Shown: positions 41,689 to 49,777, counted from the stretch's first letter. The stretch is DNA of 64,000 nucleotides from Nocardioides caldifontis (GCF_008087345.1 NZ_VHIB01000001.1:620001-684000); one strand, 5' to 3'. The notes: generated from the sequence alone by a model not told the origin. Numbers and translations are program-made.

Positions 41689-42854
41689 TCCTTCCCCTGA
41701 GCGGGATCCTGGTCGCCGACTTCAGCCGGGTGCTGGCGGGCCCGCTGGCGGCGGCGACCCTCGCCGACCTCGGTGCCGAGGTGGTCAAGGTCGAGCGCCC
41801 CGGCGTCGGTGACGACACCCGGGCGTGGGGGCCGCCGTGGACGGCGTCCTCGAGCTCCTACTTCGAGTGCGCCAACAGGTCGAAGCGGTCGGTCGAGCTC
41901 GACCTGGCCGCCCCGGAGGACCTGGCGCTGGCGCGTGAGCTGGCCTCCCGGTGCGACGTGCTGGTGGAGAACTTCAAGGCCGGCACCCTGGCGCGCCGGG
42001 GGCTCGGCTACGACGACGTCGCGGCGGTGAACCCGGGCGTGGTCTACGCGTCGATCACCGGCTTCGGCAGCGGCGCGGGCGCGGAGCTGCCCGGCTACGA
42101 CTTCCTGGTCCAGGCGGTCGGCGGGCTGATGAGCATCACCGGTGACGCGGAGCCGACGAAGGCCGGCGTGGCGCTGGTCGACGTGCTGACCTCCAAGGAC
42201 GCCGTCGTCGGGATCCTGGCGGCGCTGCAGGCGCGGGAGCGGACCGGCCGCGGCCAGCACGTCGAGGTGAACCTGCTCTCCAGCCTGCTGGGCTCGCTGG
42301 CCAACCAGGCGTCGTCGTACCTCACGACCGGGCGGTCGCCGGGGCGGATGGGCAACCGGCACCCCTCGATCGCGCCGTACGAGACCTTGCAGGCCAAGGA
42401 CGGCCACCTCGCGGTGTGCTGCGGCAACGACCGGCAGTTCCGCGCGTTCGCCGCGGCGCTCGAGGTGCCGGCGCTGGCCGACGACCCGAGGTTCGCCACC
42501 AACCCCGATCGGGTCGCGCACCGCGACGAGCTGGTCGCCGCGCTCGAGGCTGCGCTGGCCGCCGACACCGTCGACGGGTGGACGAAGCGGCTCACCGACG
42601 TCGGCGTGCCCGCCGGTCCCGTCGGCACGGTCGCCGACGGCTTCGCCCTCGCCGAGCGGCTCGGCCTCGACCCGACCGTCGAGGTCGGCGAGCGACGGCC
42701 GCCCCAGGTCCGGAGCCCGCTGCGGTTCTCGGACACCCCGATCACCCGCTACACCGCCCCGCCTTCGCTGGGCGAGCACAACGACGACGTACGCCGCTGG
42801 CTGACGCGACCCGGCGGGACACCCCGCACCACACCCGAGGAGACGCCCCGATGA
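41685..42854 (+). CDS. Class III CoA-transferase, probable glutarate/succinyl-CoA transferase
   Basis: 389 aa from GTG 41685, overlapping the ALDH stop (GTGA). Signatures VADFSRVLAGPLAAATLADLGA, VENFKAGTLARRGLG, SITGFGSG, GYDFLVQAVGGLM and catalytic Asp in ALVDVLTSKDAVVG. Followed immediately by glutaryl-CoA dehydrogenase; this pairing mirrors the glutarate-CoA transferase/GCDH couple of other organisms, so glutarate is the probable acceptor. Confidence 0.9.
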   Translation: MILPLSGILVADFSRVLAGPLAAATLADLGAEVVKVERPGVGDDTRAWGPPWTASSSSYFECANRSKRSVELDLAAPEDLALARELASRCDVLVENFKAGTLARRGLGYDDVAAVNPGVVYASITGFGSGAGAELPGYDFLVQAVGGLMSITGDAEPTKAGVALVDVLTSKDAVVGILAALQARERTGRGQHVEVNLLSSLLGSLANQASSYLTTGRSPGRMGNRHPSIAPYETLQAKDGHLAVCCGNDRQFRAFAAALEVPALADDPRFATNPDRVAHRDELVAALEAALAADTVDGWTKRLTDVGVPAGPVGTVADGFALAERLGLDPTVEVGERRPPQVRSPLRFSDTPITRYTAPPSLGEHNDDVRRWLTRPGGTPRTTPEETPR

Positions 42855-44044
42855 GCACCACCACCCGGAAGCTGCCGCCGTTCGAGCCGCTGGACCCCGC
42901 CGGCATCGACGACCTGCTGACCGCCGACGAGAAGGCCGTGCGCTCCTCGGTGCGCCAGCTGTGCGCCGACAAGGTCGACCCCTACGTCGCGGACTGGTTC
43001 GAGCGCGGTCAGCTCGACGACCCGCGCGGGCTCGCCAAGGAGCTCGGCTCGCTGGGGCTGCTCGGGATGCACCTCGAGGGCTACGGCTGCGCCGGGATGT
43101 CGGCCACCGAGTACGGCGTCGCCTGCCTCGAGCTCGAGGCCTCCGACTCGGGGATCCGGTCGCTGGTCTCGGTGCAGGGGTCGCTGGCGATGTTCGCGAT
43201 CTGGCGTTGGGGCAGCGAGGAGCAGAAGCAGGAGTGGCTGCCGCGGATGGCCGCCGGCGAGGCGATCGGCTGCTTCGGCCTGACCGAGCCCGACATCGGC
43301 TCCGACCCGGGCAGCATGCGGACCCGGGCCCGCAAGGACGGCTCCGACTGGGTGCTCGAGGGCCGCAAGATGTGGATCACCAACGGCACGATCGCCGACG
43401 TCGCGGTGGTCTGGGCGCAGACCGACGAGGGCGTGCGCGGGTTCGTGGTCCCGACCGACACCCCGGGCTTCAGCGCGCCGGAGATCAAGCACAAGCAGTC
43501 GCTGCGCGCCTCGGTGACGAGCGAGCTGGTCCTCGACGGGGTGCGGCTGCCGGAGTCCGCGGCGTTCCCGGAGGTGCGCGGGCTGAAGGGGCCGCTGAGC
43601 TGCCTCAACGAGGCCCGCTACGGCATCGTGTGGGGGGCGATGGGGGCTGCCCGCTCCTCGCTCGCCGCGGCGCTGTCCTACGCAGGCGAGCGGATCCAGT
43701 TCGGCAAGCCGATCTCGGCGTTCCAGATGACCCAGCAGAAGCTGGTCGACATGAACCTCGAGTACACCAAGGGCGTGCTCCTCGCGCTGCACCTCGGCCG
43801 CCGCAAGGACGCCGGCACGTTGCGCCCGGAGCAGGTCAGCCTCGGCAAGCTCAACAACGTGCGCGAGGCGATCGAGATCTGCCGCACCGCGCGCACGATC
43901 CTGGGCGCCAACGGGATCTCGCTGGAGTACCCCGTGATCCGGCACGCCAACAACCTCGAGTCGGTGCTCACCTACGAGGGCACCGTCGAGATGCACACCC
44001 TCGTGCTCGGCCAGGCGATGACCGGGCAGAACGCCTTCCGCTGA
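42851..44044 (+). CDS. gcdH: Glutaryl-CoA dehydrogenase (acyl-CoA dehydrogenase family)
   Basis: 397 aa from ATG 42851, overlapping the CoA-transferase. FAD-site GCFGLTEPDIGSDPGSM, KMWITNG, NEARYGIVWGAMGAA, and catalytic Glu376 in LTYEGTVEMH, followed by LVLGQAMTGQNAF. The ARYGI.WG.MGAA and TYEGT..MH..VLG..MTG stretches match glutaryl-CoA dehydrogenases rather than straight-chain acyl-CoA dehydrogenases. It would give crotonyl-CoA and CO2. Last gene of the operon beginning at the P450. Confidence 0.9.
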   Translation: MSTTTRKLPPFEPLDPAGIDDLLTADEKAVRSSVRQLCADKVDPYVADWFERGQLDDPRGLAKELGSLGLLGMHLEGYGCAGMSATEYGVACLELEASDSGIRSLVSVQGSLAMFAIWRWGSEEQKQEWLPRMAAGEAIGCFGLTEPDIGSDPGSMRTRARKDGSDWVLEGRKMWITNGTIADVAVVWAQTDEGVRGFVVPTDTPGFSAPEIKHKQSLRASVTSELVLDGVRLPESAAFPEVRGLKGPLSCLNEARYGIVWGAMGAARSSLAAALSYAGERIQFGKPISAFQMTQQKLVDMNLEYTKGVLLALHLGRRKDAGTLRPEQVSLGKLNNVREAIEICRTARTILGANGISLEYPVIRHANNLESVLTYEGTVEMHTLVLGQAMTGQNAFR

Positions 44045-44050
44045 CCCGCG

Positions 44051-44075
44051 GGGCGGCCCCGCGCTGGGGCCGCCC
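44051..44075 (+). terminator. Hairpin terminator after the P450-gcdH operon
   Basis: Perfect 10-bp stem GGGCGGCCCC / GGGGCCGCCC with loop GCGCT, six bases past the gcdH stop. No T-run follows (CTCTAG), as is usual for high-GC actinobacterial hairpins. Confidence 0.65.
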
Positions 44076-44089
44076 TCTAGGCTGCCCAC

Positions 44090-44668
44090 GTGGCGAAGCG
44101 GTCGGAGGGGCTCCCGGAGAAGGACCGCCAGGAGCGGATCCTCGACGCCGTCCTCCACCTCCTCGCCGAGGGCGGCATCTCCGCGGTCAGCATGCGGGCG
44201 GTCGCGCGTGAGGCAGGGGTCTCGCTCGGGCTGGTGAACTACCACTACGCCGACAAGACCCGGCTCATCGCGGCCGCCCTGCGGCGCATCGAGGCGCAGG
44301 ACATCGCCCTGCTCGAGCCGGACGCGGACCTCGCGCCGGAGGAGCGGCTCCGGAAGGCGCTGGCCCGGGTGGCCGACCCCGAGTTCCTCACCACGGCGTA
44401 CCTCTCGCTGCGGCTCCAGCTGTGGGCGCTCGCCCAGGCCCACGAGGAGTTCGAGCAGATCAACACTGACGCCCAGAAGCGCTACCGCGCCGAGCTCGCC
44501 CGGCTGATCCGGGCCGCGCGTCCCGAGCTCAGCCGGGCCGATGCCGCCCGGCGGGCGGCCGACATCGACGTCGTGCAGAACGGCCTCTGGCTCACCGCGC
44601 TGCTCGGCCTCGACCGGAGGTCGATCGCGCGCAGCGTCGAGCGGTGCGTCTCCATCGCGCTCGAGTGA
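44090..44668 (+). CDS. TetR-family regulator (BetI-like)
   Basis: 192 aa from GTG 44090. HTH in residues 14-58 (RQERILDAVLHLLAEGGISAVSMRAVAREAGVSLGLVNYHYADK). The LVNYHYADK recognition end and a C-terminal QNGLWLTALLG segment resemble BetI-type and RutR-like TetR proteins. TAGGCT at 44079-44084 is close enough to be the -10 of a leaderless transcript. It sits upstream of a quaternary-amine Rieske oxygenase, with two TetR-like half-operators in between. Confidence 0.9.
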   Translation: MAKRSEGLPEKDRQERILDAVLHLLAEGGISAVSMRAVAREAGVSLGLVNYHYADKTRLIAAALRRIEAQDIALLEPDADLAPEERLRKALARVADPEFLTTAYLSLRLQLWALAQAHEEFEQINTDAQKRYRAELARLIRAARPELSRADAARRAADIDVVQNGLWLTALLGLDRRSIARSVERCVSIALE

Positions 44669-44674
44669 GCCCTC

Positions 44675-44697
44675 GCGCCACGAAGGGCGACTGAACG
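44675..44697 (+). repeat. REP-like palindrome, GCGCCACGAAGGGCG type
   Basis: Same core as the arms at 22752/23172 and the pair at 57301-57357: GCGCCACGA-n-GGGCG followed by a CT.AAC-like tail. Located directly after the TetR stop codon; its 3' end overlaps the first putative operator. Confidence 0.5.
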
Positions 44698-44728
44698 AAC
44701 GTACGGCGGGGGATTGAACGATCGTCCA
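44692..44728. promoter_or_regulatory. Two TetR-type operator-like repeats upstream of the Rieske oxygenase gene
   Basis: TGAACGAACGTACG at 44692-44705 and TGAACGATCGTCCA at 44715-44728 share TGAACGA and a partly palindromic GAACG-n-CGT form, spaced 23 nt apart (two helical turns). They lie 20-57 nt before ATG 44749, where a repressor would block transcription. The BetI-like TetR gene just upstream is the expected binder. Confidence 0.55.
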
Positions 44729-44748
44729 GACGCTCGTACTCTCCCGTC

Positions 44749-45948
44749 ATGACACCAGTGACCGCCGAGGACGTGCGCCGGATCGGGCAGGGGTTCCACG
44801 AGGACCCGGCGAGGTCCATGTCGCTGCGGGCCGAGGCCTACACCGACCCCCGCTGGCTGGACGCCGACGTGCAGGGGATCTTCGCCCGCACGTGGCAGTG
44901 GCTCTGCCACGTCGGGAAGCTGCGCGCACCGGGCAGCTACGTGTCGGCGACCGTGGCCGGGATGCCCGTCGCCGTCGTGCGCGGCCGTGACGGCGGGCTG
45001 CGTGCCTTCTACAACGTCTGCAAGCACCGGGCCCACGAGCTGCTCTCCGGCTCGGGCACGACCCGCAACATCGTCTGCCCTTACCACGCGTGGACCTACG
45101 GGCTCGACGGCTCGCTCAAGGCCGCCCGCCGTGCGGACCGCATGGAGACCTTCGACAAGAGCGAGATCTGCCTCGACCAGGTGCAGGTCGAGGAGTTCGG
45201 CGGCATGGTCTACGTGAACCTCGACCCCTCGGCGGCCCCGCTGCGGCAGCAGGCCGGGGACCTCGCGGAGGACATCGCACGCTGGGCGCCTGACGTCGCC
45301 GACCTCACCCACGCGAAGCGGCTGACCTACGACGTCGCGTCCAACTGGAAGAACGTCATCGACAACTTCCTCGAGTGCTACCACTGCCACGTCGCCCACA
45401 AGGAGTTCGTCGACCTCGTCGACATGGACACCTACGAAGTACGGACGCACGGCATCTGGTCGAGCCACTTCGCCGAGGCCGGCAAGCACGAGAACGCCGC
45501 CTACGACGTCTCCGAGGCCTCGGTCACCGAGCACGCGGTCTGGTGGCTGTGGCCCAACACCTGCCTGCTCCGCTACCCCGGGCGCGGCAACTTCATGGTC
45601 TTCCAGGTGCTTCCCGCCGGCGTCGACCGGACCCTGGAGACCTGGGACTTCTTCCTCGAGACGACCGAGCTGGAGCCCGCCGAGGAGGAGTCGGTCCGCT
45701 ACATCGACGACGTCCTCCAGCAGCAGGACATCGCGATCGTGGAGAGCGTCCAGCGGGGGATGGCGACGCCGGCGTACGATCAGGGGCGGATCGTCTACGA
45801 CCCGGCCGGCTCGGGGCTCTCCGAGCACGGCGTCCACCACTTCCACGGGCTCGTCCTCGACGCCTACCGGTCGCTGGTCCAGCCGTCCGAGGACCCCGCC
45901 GACCAGCCCCTCCGCCCCGCCGTCCGTACCGCCGTCCGTACCGCCTAG
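44749..45948 (+). CDS. Rieske non-heme iron oxygenase alpha subunit, quaternary-amine type (CntA/GbcA-like)
   Basis: 399 aa from ATG 44749. Rieske ligands Cys91-x-His93 and Cys110-x2-His113 (CKH, CPYH). The catalytic iron site is NFLECYHCHVAH with His212 and His217, and an Asp in LQQQDIAIVE. Glu209 takes the place of the usual bridging Asp, as in carnitine monooxygenase CntA and relatives that act on quaternary amines. Candidate substrates are carnitine, glycine betaine or a similar betaine. No reductase subunit is adjacent. The C-terminus ends in a duplicated AVRT. Confidence 0.9.
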   Translation: MTPVTAEDVRRIGQGFHEDPARSMSLRAEAYTDPRWLDADVQGIFARTWQWLCHVGKLRAPGSYVSATVAGMPVAVVRGRDGGLRAFYNVCKHRAHELLSGSGTTRNIVCPYHAWTYGLDGSLKAARRADRMETFDKSEICLDQVQVEEFGGMVYVNLDPSAAPLRQQAGDLAEDIARWAPDVADLTHAKRLTYDVASNWKNVIDNFLECYHCHVAHKEFVDLVDMDTYEVRTHGIWSSHFAEAGKHENAAYDVSEASVTEHAVWWLWPNTCLLRYPGRGNFMVFQVLPAGVDRTLETWDFFLETTELEPAEEESVRYIDDVLQQQDIAIVESVQRGMATPAYDQGRIVYDPAGSGLSEHGVHHFHGLVLDAYRSLVQPSEDPADQPLRPAVRTAVRTA

Positions 45949-45956
45949 GAGCCGTC

Positions 45957-46886
45957 GTGGCGAAGCCGGTCATCATCACCTGCGCCCCCACCGGGGGCAT
46001 CCACACGCCGACGATGTCGCCGCACCTGCCGGTGACGCCCGACGAGATCGCGGCCGCGGCGATCGAGGCGGCCGAGGCGGGGGCGGCGATCATCCACCTC
46101 CACGCCCGCGACCCCGAGACCGGCCGTCCGGACCCGAGACCCGAGCTCTTCCTCGACTTCATGGGGCAGATCGGGGCGGCGACCGACGCGGTGCTCAACG
46201 TCTCCACGGGCGGCGGGCTCGGCATGACCCGCGAGGAGCGGCTGCGGGCCGCGGTCGCGACCTCGCCGGAGATGGCCTCGCTCAACGTCGGCTCGCTGAA
46301 CTTCGGGATCTTCCCGATGCTGGAGAAGTACTCCTCGTGGAAGCACGAGTGGGAGCCGGAGTTCCTCGAGATGACCCGGGACTTCATCTTCCGGAACACC
46401 TTCGCCGACCTCGAGCACGTCGTGAAGGAGCTCCGCCACGGCCACGGCACCCGGTTCGAGTTCGAGTGCTACGACCTCGGCCACCTCTACAACCTGGCCT
46501 GGCTGATCGACCAGGGGTGGCTCGAGCCGCCGTTCTTCGTCCAGATGGTCTTCGGCGTGCTCGGCGGCGTCGGCGCGGACCTCGACAACCTCCAGCACAT
46601 GCACACGATCGCCGAGAAGCTGTTCGGCGACGACTACGAGTGGTCGGTGCTCGCCGCCGGCCGCCACCAGATGTCGTTCGCCACGCAGGCCGCGATGCTC
46701 GGCGGCAACCTGCGGGTCGGGATGGAGGACAGCCTCTTCATCGGCCCCGGCGAGCTGACCCCGTCCAACGCCGCGCAGGTCACCAAGATCCGCGGGATCG
46801 TCGAGGCTCTCGGCCACACCGTCGCCACCCCGGCGGAGGCCCGCGAGCGGCTGGGGCTGAAGGGAGCCGACCGTGTCACCTTCTGA
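45957..46886 (+). CDS. BKACE (DUF849) enzyme, probable dehydrocarnitine cleavage enzyme
   Basis: 309 aa from GTG 45957, with AGGAG 5 nt upstream. Beta-keto acid cleavage family: IITCAPTGGIHTPTMSPHLP, zinc-ligand His47 and His49 in IIHLHARDP, VSTGGGLGM and MEDSLFIGPGELTPSNAAQV. Family members condense a beta-keto acid with acetyl-CoA. Pairing with a carnitine-dehydrogenase-like gene that overlaps its 3' end suggests 3-dehydrocarnitine as substrate, giving betainyl-CoA and acetoacetate. Confidence 0.9.
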   Translation: MAKPVIITCAPTGGIHTPTMSPHLPVTPDEIAAAAIEAAEAGAAIIHLHARDPETGRPDPRPELFLDFMGQIGAATDAVLNVSTGGGLGMTREERLRAAVATSPEMASLNVGSLNFGIFPMLEKYSSWKHEWEPEFLEMTRDFIFRNTFADLEHVVKELRHGHGTRFEFECYDLGHLYNLAWLIDQGWLEPPFFVQMVFGVLGGVGADLDNLQHMHTIAEKLFGDDYEWSVLAAGRHQMSFATQAAMLGGNLRVGMEDSLFIGPGELTPSNAAQVTKIRGIVEALGHTVATPAEARERLGLKGADRVTF

Positions 46887-47853
46887 GGCGACCGCTTCTG
46901 AGGCGAACCCTTCTGAGGCGACCGGGCACGTCGCCGCCTTGGGCGGTGGGCTGATCGGCCGCAGCTGGACGGCGCTCTTCCTCGCCGCCGGCAGGTCGGT
47001 CAGGGTCTACGACCCCGACCCGGCTGCCGAGCCGCGCGTCCGCGGGGCCGTCGGAGAAGCGTGGCCGGTCCTGCAGCAGCTCGGGCTGGTCACCACCGAC
47101 GACCCGGAGGGCCGGTTGTCGTTCTGCGACGACCCACGCGAGGCGGTCGCCGGCGCCGGATTCGTGCAGGAGAGCATCCCGGAGCGGCTGCCGCTGAAGC
47201 ACGAGCTGTACGCCGCGATCGAGCCCGCGCTCGCCGAGGGCACGGTCGTCGCCTCGTCGGCGTCGGGGCTGACCCTCTCCGAGCTCCAGCAGGGGTGGTC
47301 GGACCCGGGCCGGCTGGTTCTCGGCCACCCGTTCAACCCTCCGCACCTGATCCCGCTGGTCGAGGTGATGGGCAACGACCGCACCGACCCGGGCGTGGTG
47401 GCCGCGGGGCGCGCCTTCTACGAGTCGGTCGGCAAGGTCACCATCGAGGTCCGGCGCGAGGTCCCCGGCCACGTCGCCAACCGGCTCCAGGCCGCGCTGT
47501 GGCGCGAGGCGATCCATCTGGTCGAGGAGGGCGTGGCGACGGTCGAGGACGTCGACACCGCGGTCTCCTCGGGGCCCGGGCTCCGGTGGGCGGTGATGGG
47601 GCCGACGCTGCTGTTCCACCTCGGCGGCGACGACGGCGGTCTCGCGACGTTCTGCGAGAGGTACGCCGACAGCTTCAACCGGTGGTGGGACGACCTCGGC
47701 ACCCCGCGGCTCGACGCCGAGACCGCACGTCGGCTGGTCGACGGTCTCGCCGCGTCCCGGCCCGGCGACCACGCGGAGCTCGTCGCCCGGCGGGACGAGC
47801 GGCTGGCAGCCGTCGTCGCCGCGACGCACGGCTCCGACGACGGCAGCCGCTGA
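46873..47853 (+). CDS. 3-hydroxyacyl-CoA dehydrogenase family protein, probable L-carnitine dehydrogenase
   Basis: 326 aa from GTG 46873, overlapping the BKACE gene by 14 nt. After an odd 18-residue repetitive leader it has the Rossmann motif ALGGGLIGRSW, ESIPERLPLKHELYA, HPFNPPHLIPLVEVM and the C-terminal domain motif VPGHVANRLQAALWREAIHLV. The HPFNPP.L.PLVEV and GP..RWA.MGP..LFHL.GG stretches match carnitine dehydrogenases. Together with BKACE it would turn carnitine into betainyl-CoA; the Rieske enzyme may then demethylate the betaine. Confidence 0.88.
   Translation: MSPSEATASEANPSEATGHVAALGGGLIGRSWTALFLAAGRSVRVYDPDPAAEPRVRGAVGEAWPVLQQLGLVTTDDPEGRLSFCDDPREAVAGAGFVQESIPERLPLKHELYAAIEPALAEGTVVASSASGLTLSELQQGWSDPGRLVLGHPFNPPHLIPLVEVMGNDRTDPGVVAAGRAFYESVGKVTIEVRREVPGHVANRLQAALWREAIHLVEEGVATVEDVDTAVSSGPGLRWAVMGPTLLFHLGGDDGGLATFCERYADSFNRWWDDLGTPRLDAETARRLVDGLAASRPGDHAELVARRDERLAAVVAATHGSDDGSR
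46881..46925 (+). repeat. 15-bp tandem repeat at the BKACE/dehydrogenase junction
   Basis: Three copies of TTCTGAGGCGA plus 4 nt, starting at 46881, 46896 and 46911. The first copy contains the TGA stop of the BKACE gene; in the dehydrogenase frame the units encode PSEAT-ASEAN-PSEAT. Copy number changes would keep the second frame open, so this looks like a recent duplication of the junction. Confidence 0.85.
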
Positions 47854-47905
47854 GCAGTTCCTCCGATGCGCCGCGCGGTGACGACCCCCGGCCTACCCTC
47901 GCGGG

Positions 47906-48649
47906 GTGACGATCGCGCGAAGGGTCAGGTCGGTGCTGGTGCTCGTGGTCGCGCTGGCCCTCGTCGGGCTGGCGCCGACCGGCTCGGCCTCCGGCAAGCA
48001 GCGGCCGCGCTACCCGTGGCACACCCGGATCGTCGCGACGACCTTCTGGGTGGGGGAGATCTTCGACGCGGACGCCGAGGACGGCAGCCAGATGATCTCG
48101 ACCTACGACGACCACTGGTACGAGAGCTACGGCGGCTGCGACGGACGGATCAGGAAGGGCGTCTGCACCACGGAGCGGCGGTTCAAGAGGGACGGCTGGT
48201 TCCCGCGCCACATGACGCCAAAACAGAACCCCTTCTACCTCGACCTTCCGTACGACGACCTCAACGACCCGGTCGGGTTCCGCCGCCGGGGAGACGTCAT
48301 CCCGTGGGCGAGCCGACCTCGCTACGCCCGCCAGGTCGACAATCCCGACGTCAGCCTGATGAAGAACCGGTGGGTGCAGCTCCGGTCGCGCGGCCGCACC
48401 TGCTACGGCCAGATCCAGGACGCCGGACCCGGCAGGTACCACGACGCGCGTTACGTCTTCGGCCGCCGTGACGCCCGCCCGGCGTCGAAGCGCCACAACA
48501 ACGCCGGGATGGACGTCTCCCCGGCGCTCAACGGCTGCCTGGGGTTCCGTTCGCTGAACGGCGACCGGGACAAGGTGTCGTGGCGGTTCGTCGAGTTCCG
48601 GGACGTGCCGCGTGGTCCCTGGCGGAGGATCGTCACCCGCTCCCGCTGA
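47906..48649 (+). CDS. Secreted protein, double-psi-beta-barrel-like, unknown function
   Basis: 247 aa from GTG 47906. Signal peptide VLVLVVALALVGLAPTGSAS, then a mature domain rich in Trp, Tyr and Asp with four or so cysteines (GGCDG, GVCTT, TCYGQ, NGCLGF). WVQLRSRGRTCYGQIQDAGP and NNAGMDVSPALNGCLGF recall the double-psi beta barrel of expansin/RlpA-like proteins, where such Asp and Gly positions are conserved. Likely exported and disulfide-bonded. I do not recognise a named family. Confidence 0.7.
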   Translation: MTIARRVRSVLVLVVALALVGLAPTGSASGKQRPRYPWHTRIVATTFWVGEIFDADAEDGSQMISTYDDHWYESYGGCDGRIRKGVCTTERRFKRDGWFPRHMTPKQNPFYLDLPYDDLNDPVGFRRRGDVIPWASRPRYARQVDNPDVSLMKNRWVQLRSRGRTCYGQIQDAGPGRYHDARYVFGRRDARPASKRHNNAGMDVSPALNGCLGFRSLNGDRDKVSWRFVEFRDVPRGPWRRIVTRSR

Positions 48650-48681
48650 GCGGCTCACCCGGCACTGCACCGGGCATGGCA

Positions 48682-48719
48682 GAGGCGCCCAGCCGACGGG
48701 GGAGACAACTGGGCGCCTC
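48682..48719. terminator. 11-bp stem hairpin terminator
   Basis: Perfect inverted repeat GAGGCGCCCAG / CTGGGCGCCTC with a 16-nt loop, 33 nt after the secreted-protein stop. No T-run on the + side. Most likely ends the upstream transcript. Confidence 0.6.
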
Positions 48720-48782
48720 GAGACCTATGCTCCGGAGAATGCTTGCCGTCTACAAGGGACTTTGGTCAGGCATGATGCACCG

Positions 48783-49259
48783 ATGAGCATCCAGGACATC
48801 GGACCAGCGCCGCAGAGCTTCCAGCTCGAGGAGGCCACGGTCACCAACCGCAACTACCGGACGGTGGCGTGGACGGGGCGCTACCTCCAGCTGACCCTCA
48901 TGTCGATCCCGCCCGGGGAGGACATCGGCCTCGAGGCGCACCCGGAGACCGACCAGTTCCTCCGGCTCGACGCCGGCCGCGGTCGCGTGCAGATGGGGCC
49001 CGCCGAGGACCAGCTCGACTTCGAGCAGGAGGTCGAGGACGGCTGGGCGGTCATGGTGCCGGCCGGCACCTGGCACAACATCACCAACATCGGTGACGAG
49101 CCCATGCAGGTCTACGCCGTCTACGCGCCCGTGCACCACGCTCCCGGGATCGTGCAGAAGACCGCCGACGACGCCGAGCGGGACGAGGAGTCCGGCGCGG
49201 ACGAGCCGCCGCAGTGGTCGGTGCAGCCCGAGGAGCAGCCCGAGGACGAGCACGCCTGA
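48783..49259 (+). CDS. Cupin-domain protein
   Basis: 158 aa from ATG 48783. Beta-barrel cupin in residues 30-120: IPPGEDIGLEAHPETDQFLRLDAG gives the first metal motif with the conserved Glu-x-His spacing, and MVPAGTWHNITNIG the second with His. Followed by an acidic, Pro/Glu-rich tail of about 35 residues. Resembles stress- or sugar-related cupins of actinobacteria that are usually monocistronic. Function uncertain. Confidence 0.85.
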   Translation: MSIQDIGPAPQSFQLEEATVTNRNYRTVAWTGRYLQLTLMSIPPGEDIGLEAHPETDQFLRLDAGRGRVQMGPAEDQLDFEQEVEDGWAVMVPAGTWHNITNIGDEPMQVYAVYAPVHHAPGIVQKTADDAERDEESGADEPPQWSVQPEEQPEDEHA

Positions 49260-49270
49260 CCGCTGCTCGC

Positions 49271-49289
49271 CCACCCGCCGTACGGGTGG
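49271..49289. terminator. Small hairpin after the cupin gene
   Basis: CCACCCG / CGGGTGG, 7-bp perfect stem with loop CCGTA, 11 nt past the stop codon. Short and without a T-run, so a weak candidate. Confidence 0.4.
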
Positions 49290-49400
49290 TCTGGGGCCGT
49301 CAGGTGAGCGGTGCGCGCCCGTCCGTTCGGCCCGTATCCCGCCGCCGGAGCCGCGCCTAACGTCGTCACGCAGGGTTCGGGTCCTGGAGGTGAGACGGCG

Positions 49401-49688
49401 GTGAGCACGCGACCGGACGGGCCGCTGCGGCCGTACCTCTTCACCGTCACCAGCGAGGTCGGCCGCGAGATCCACCTCGCGCTGCGGGCACGCACCGGCG
49501 TGCGCGACCGGTTCACGTTGTGCGGGCTCCCGGCCGCCGGACCGCAGGCGGCCGGCGCCTTCCTCGACCTCGGCTGCCACGACTGCGCGCTGCTCGCCGA
49601 CGACAGCGGGCTGCGGGTGGCCGGGGACGACGAGGGCGCCGCGGTCAGCATCGAGGCGTTCCTCCGCCGCCACCCCGAGCGGCGCTGA
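49401..49688 (+). CDS. Small cysteine-containing hypothetical protein
   Basis: 95 aa from GTG 49401, with GGAGG 10 nt upstream; an in-frame extension to 49311 is less likely. Three cysteines: one in TLCGLPA and two in GCHDCALLA, an arrangement that could bind a metal. No membrane segment. Unrecognised. Ends 89 nt before the two-component operon. Confidence 0.6.
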   Translation: MSTRPDGPLRPYLFTVTSEVGREIHLALRARTGVRDRFTLCGLPAAGPQAAGAFLDLGCHDCALLADDSGLRVAGDDEGAAVSIEAFLRRHPERR

Positions 49689-49717
49689 GCGCGGCTGGGG
49701 GGACCCGCCGCCCCGAG

Positions 49718-49734
49718 TTCAGCCCAGCTTCAGC
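49718..49734 (+). promoter_or_regulatory. TTCAGC direct repeats upstream of the response regulator operon
   Basis: TTCAGC at 49718-49723 and 49729-49734, spaced 11 nt start to start. OmpR/PhoB-type regulators bind such one-turn direct repeats. The same hexamer recurs before the PepSY gene at 51805, so an autoregulated regulon is likely. Confidence 0.6.
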
Positions 49735-49777
49735 ACCGGCCGGGTGCAATGGTGGTCCCTGAGCACCCGGAGGACTG

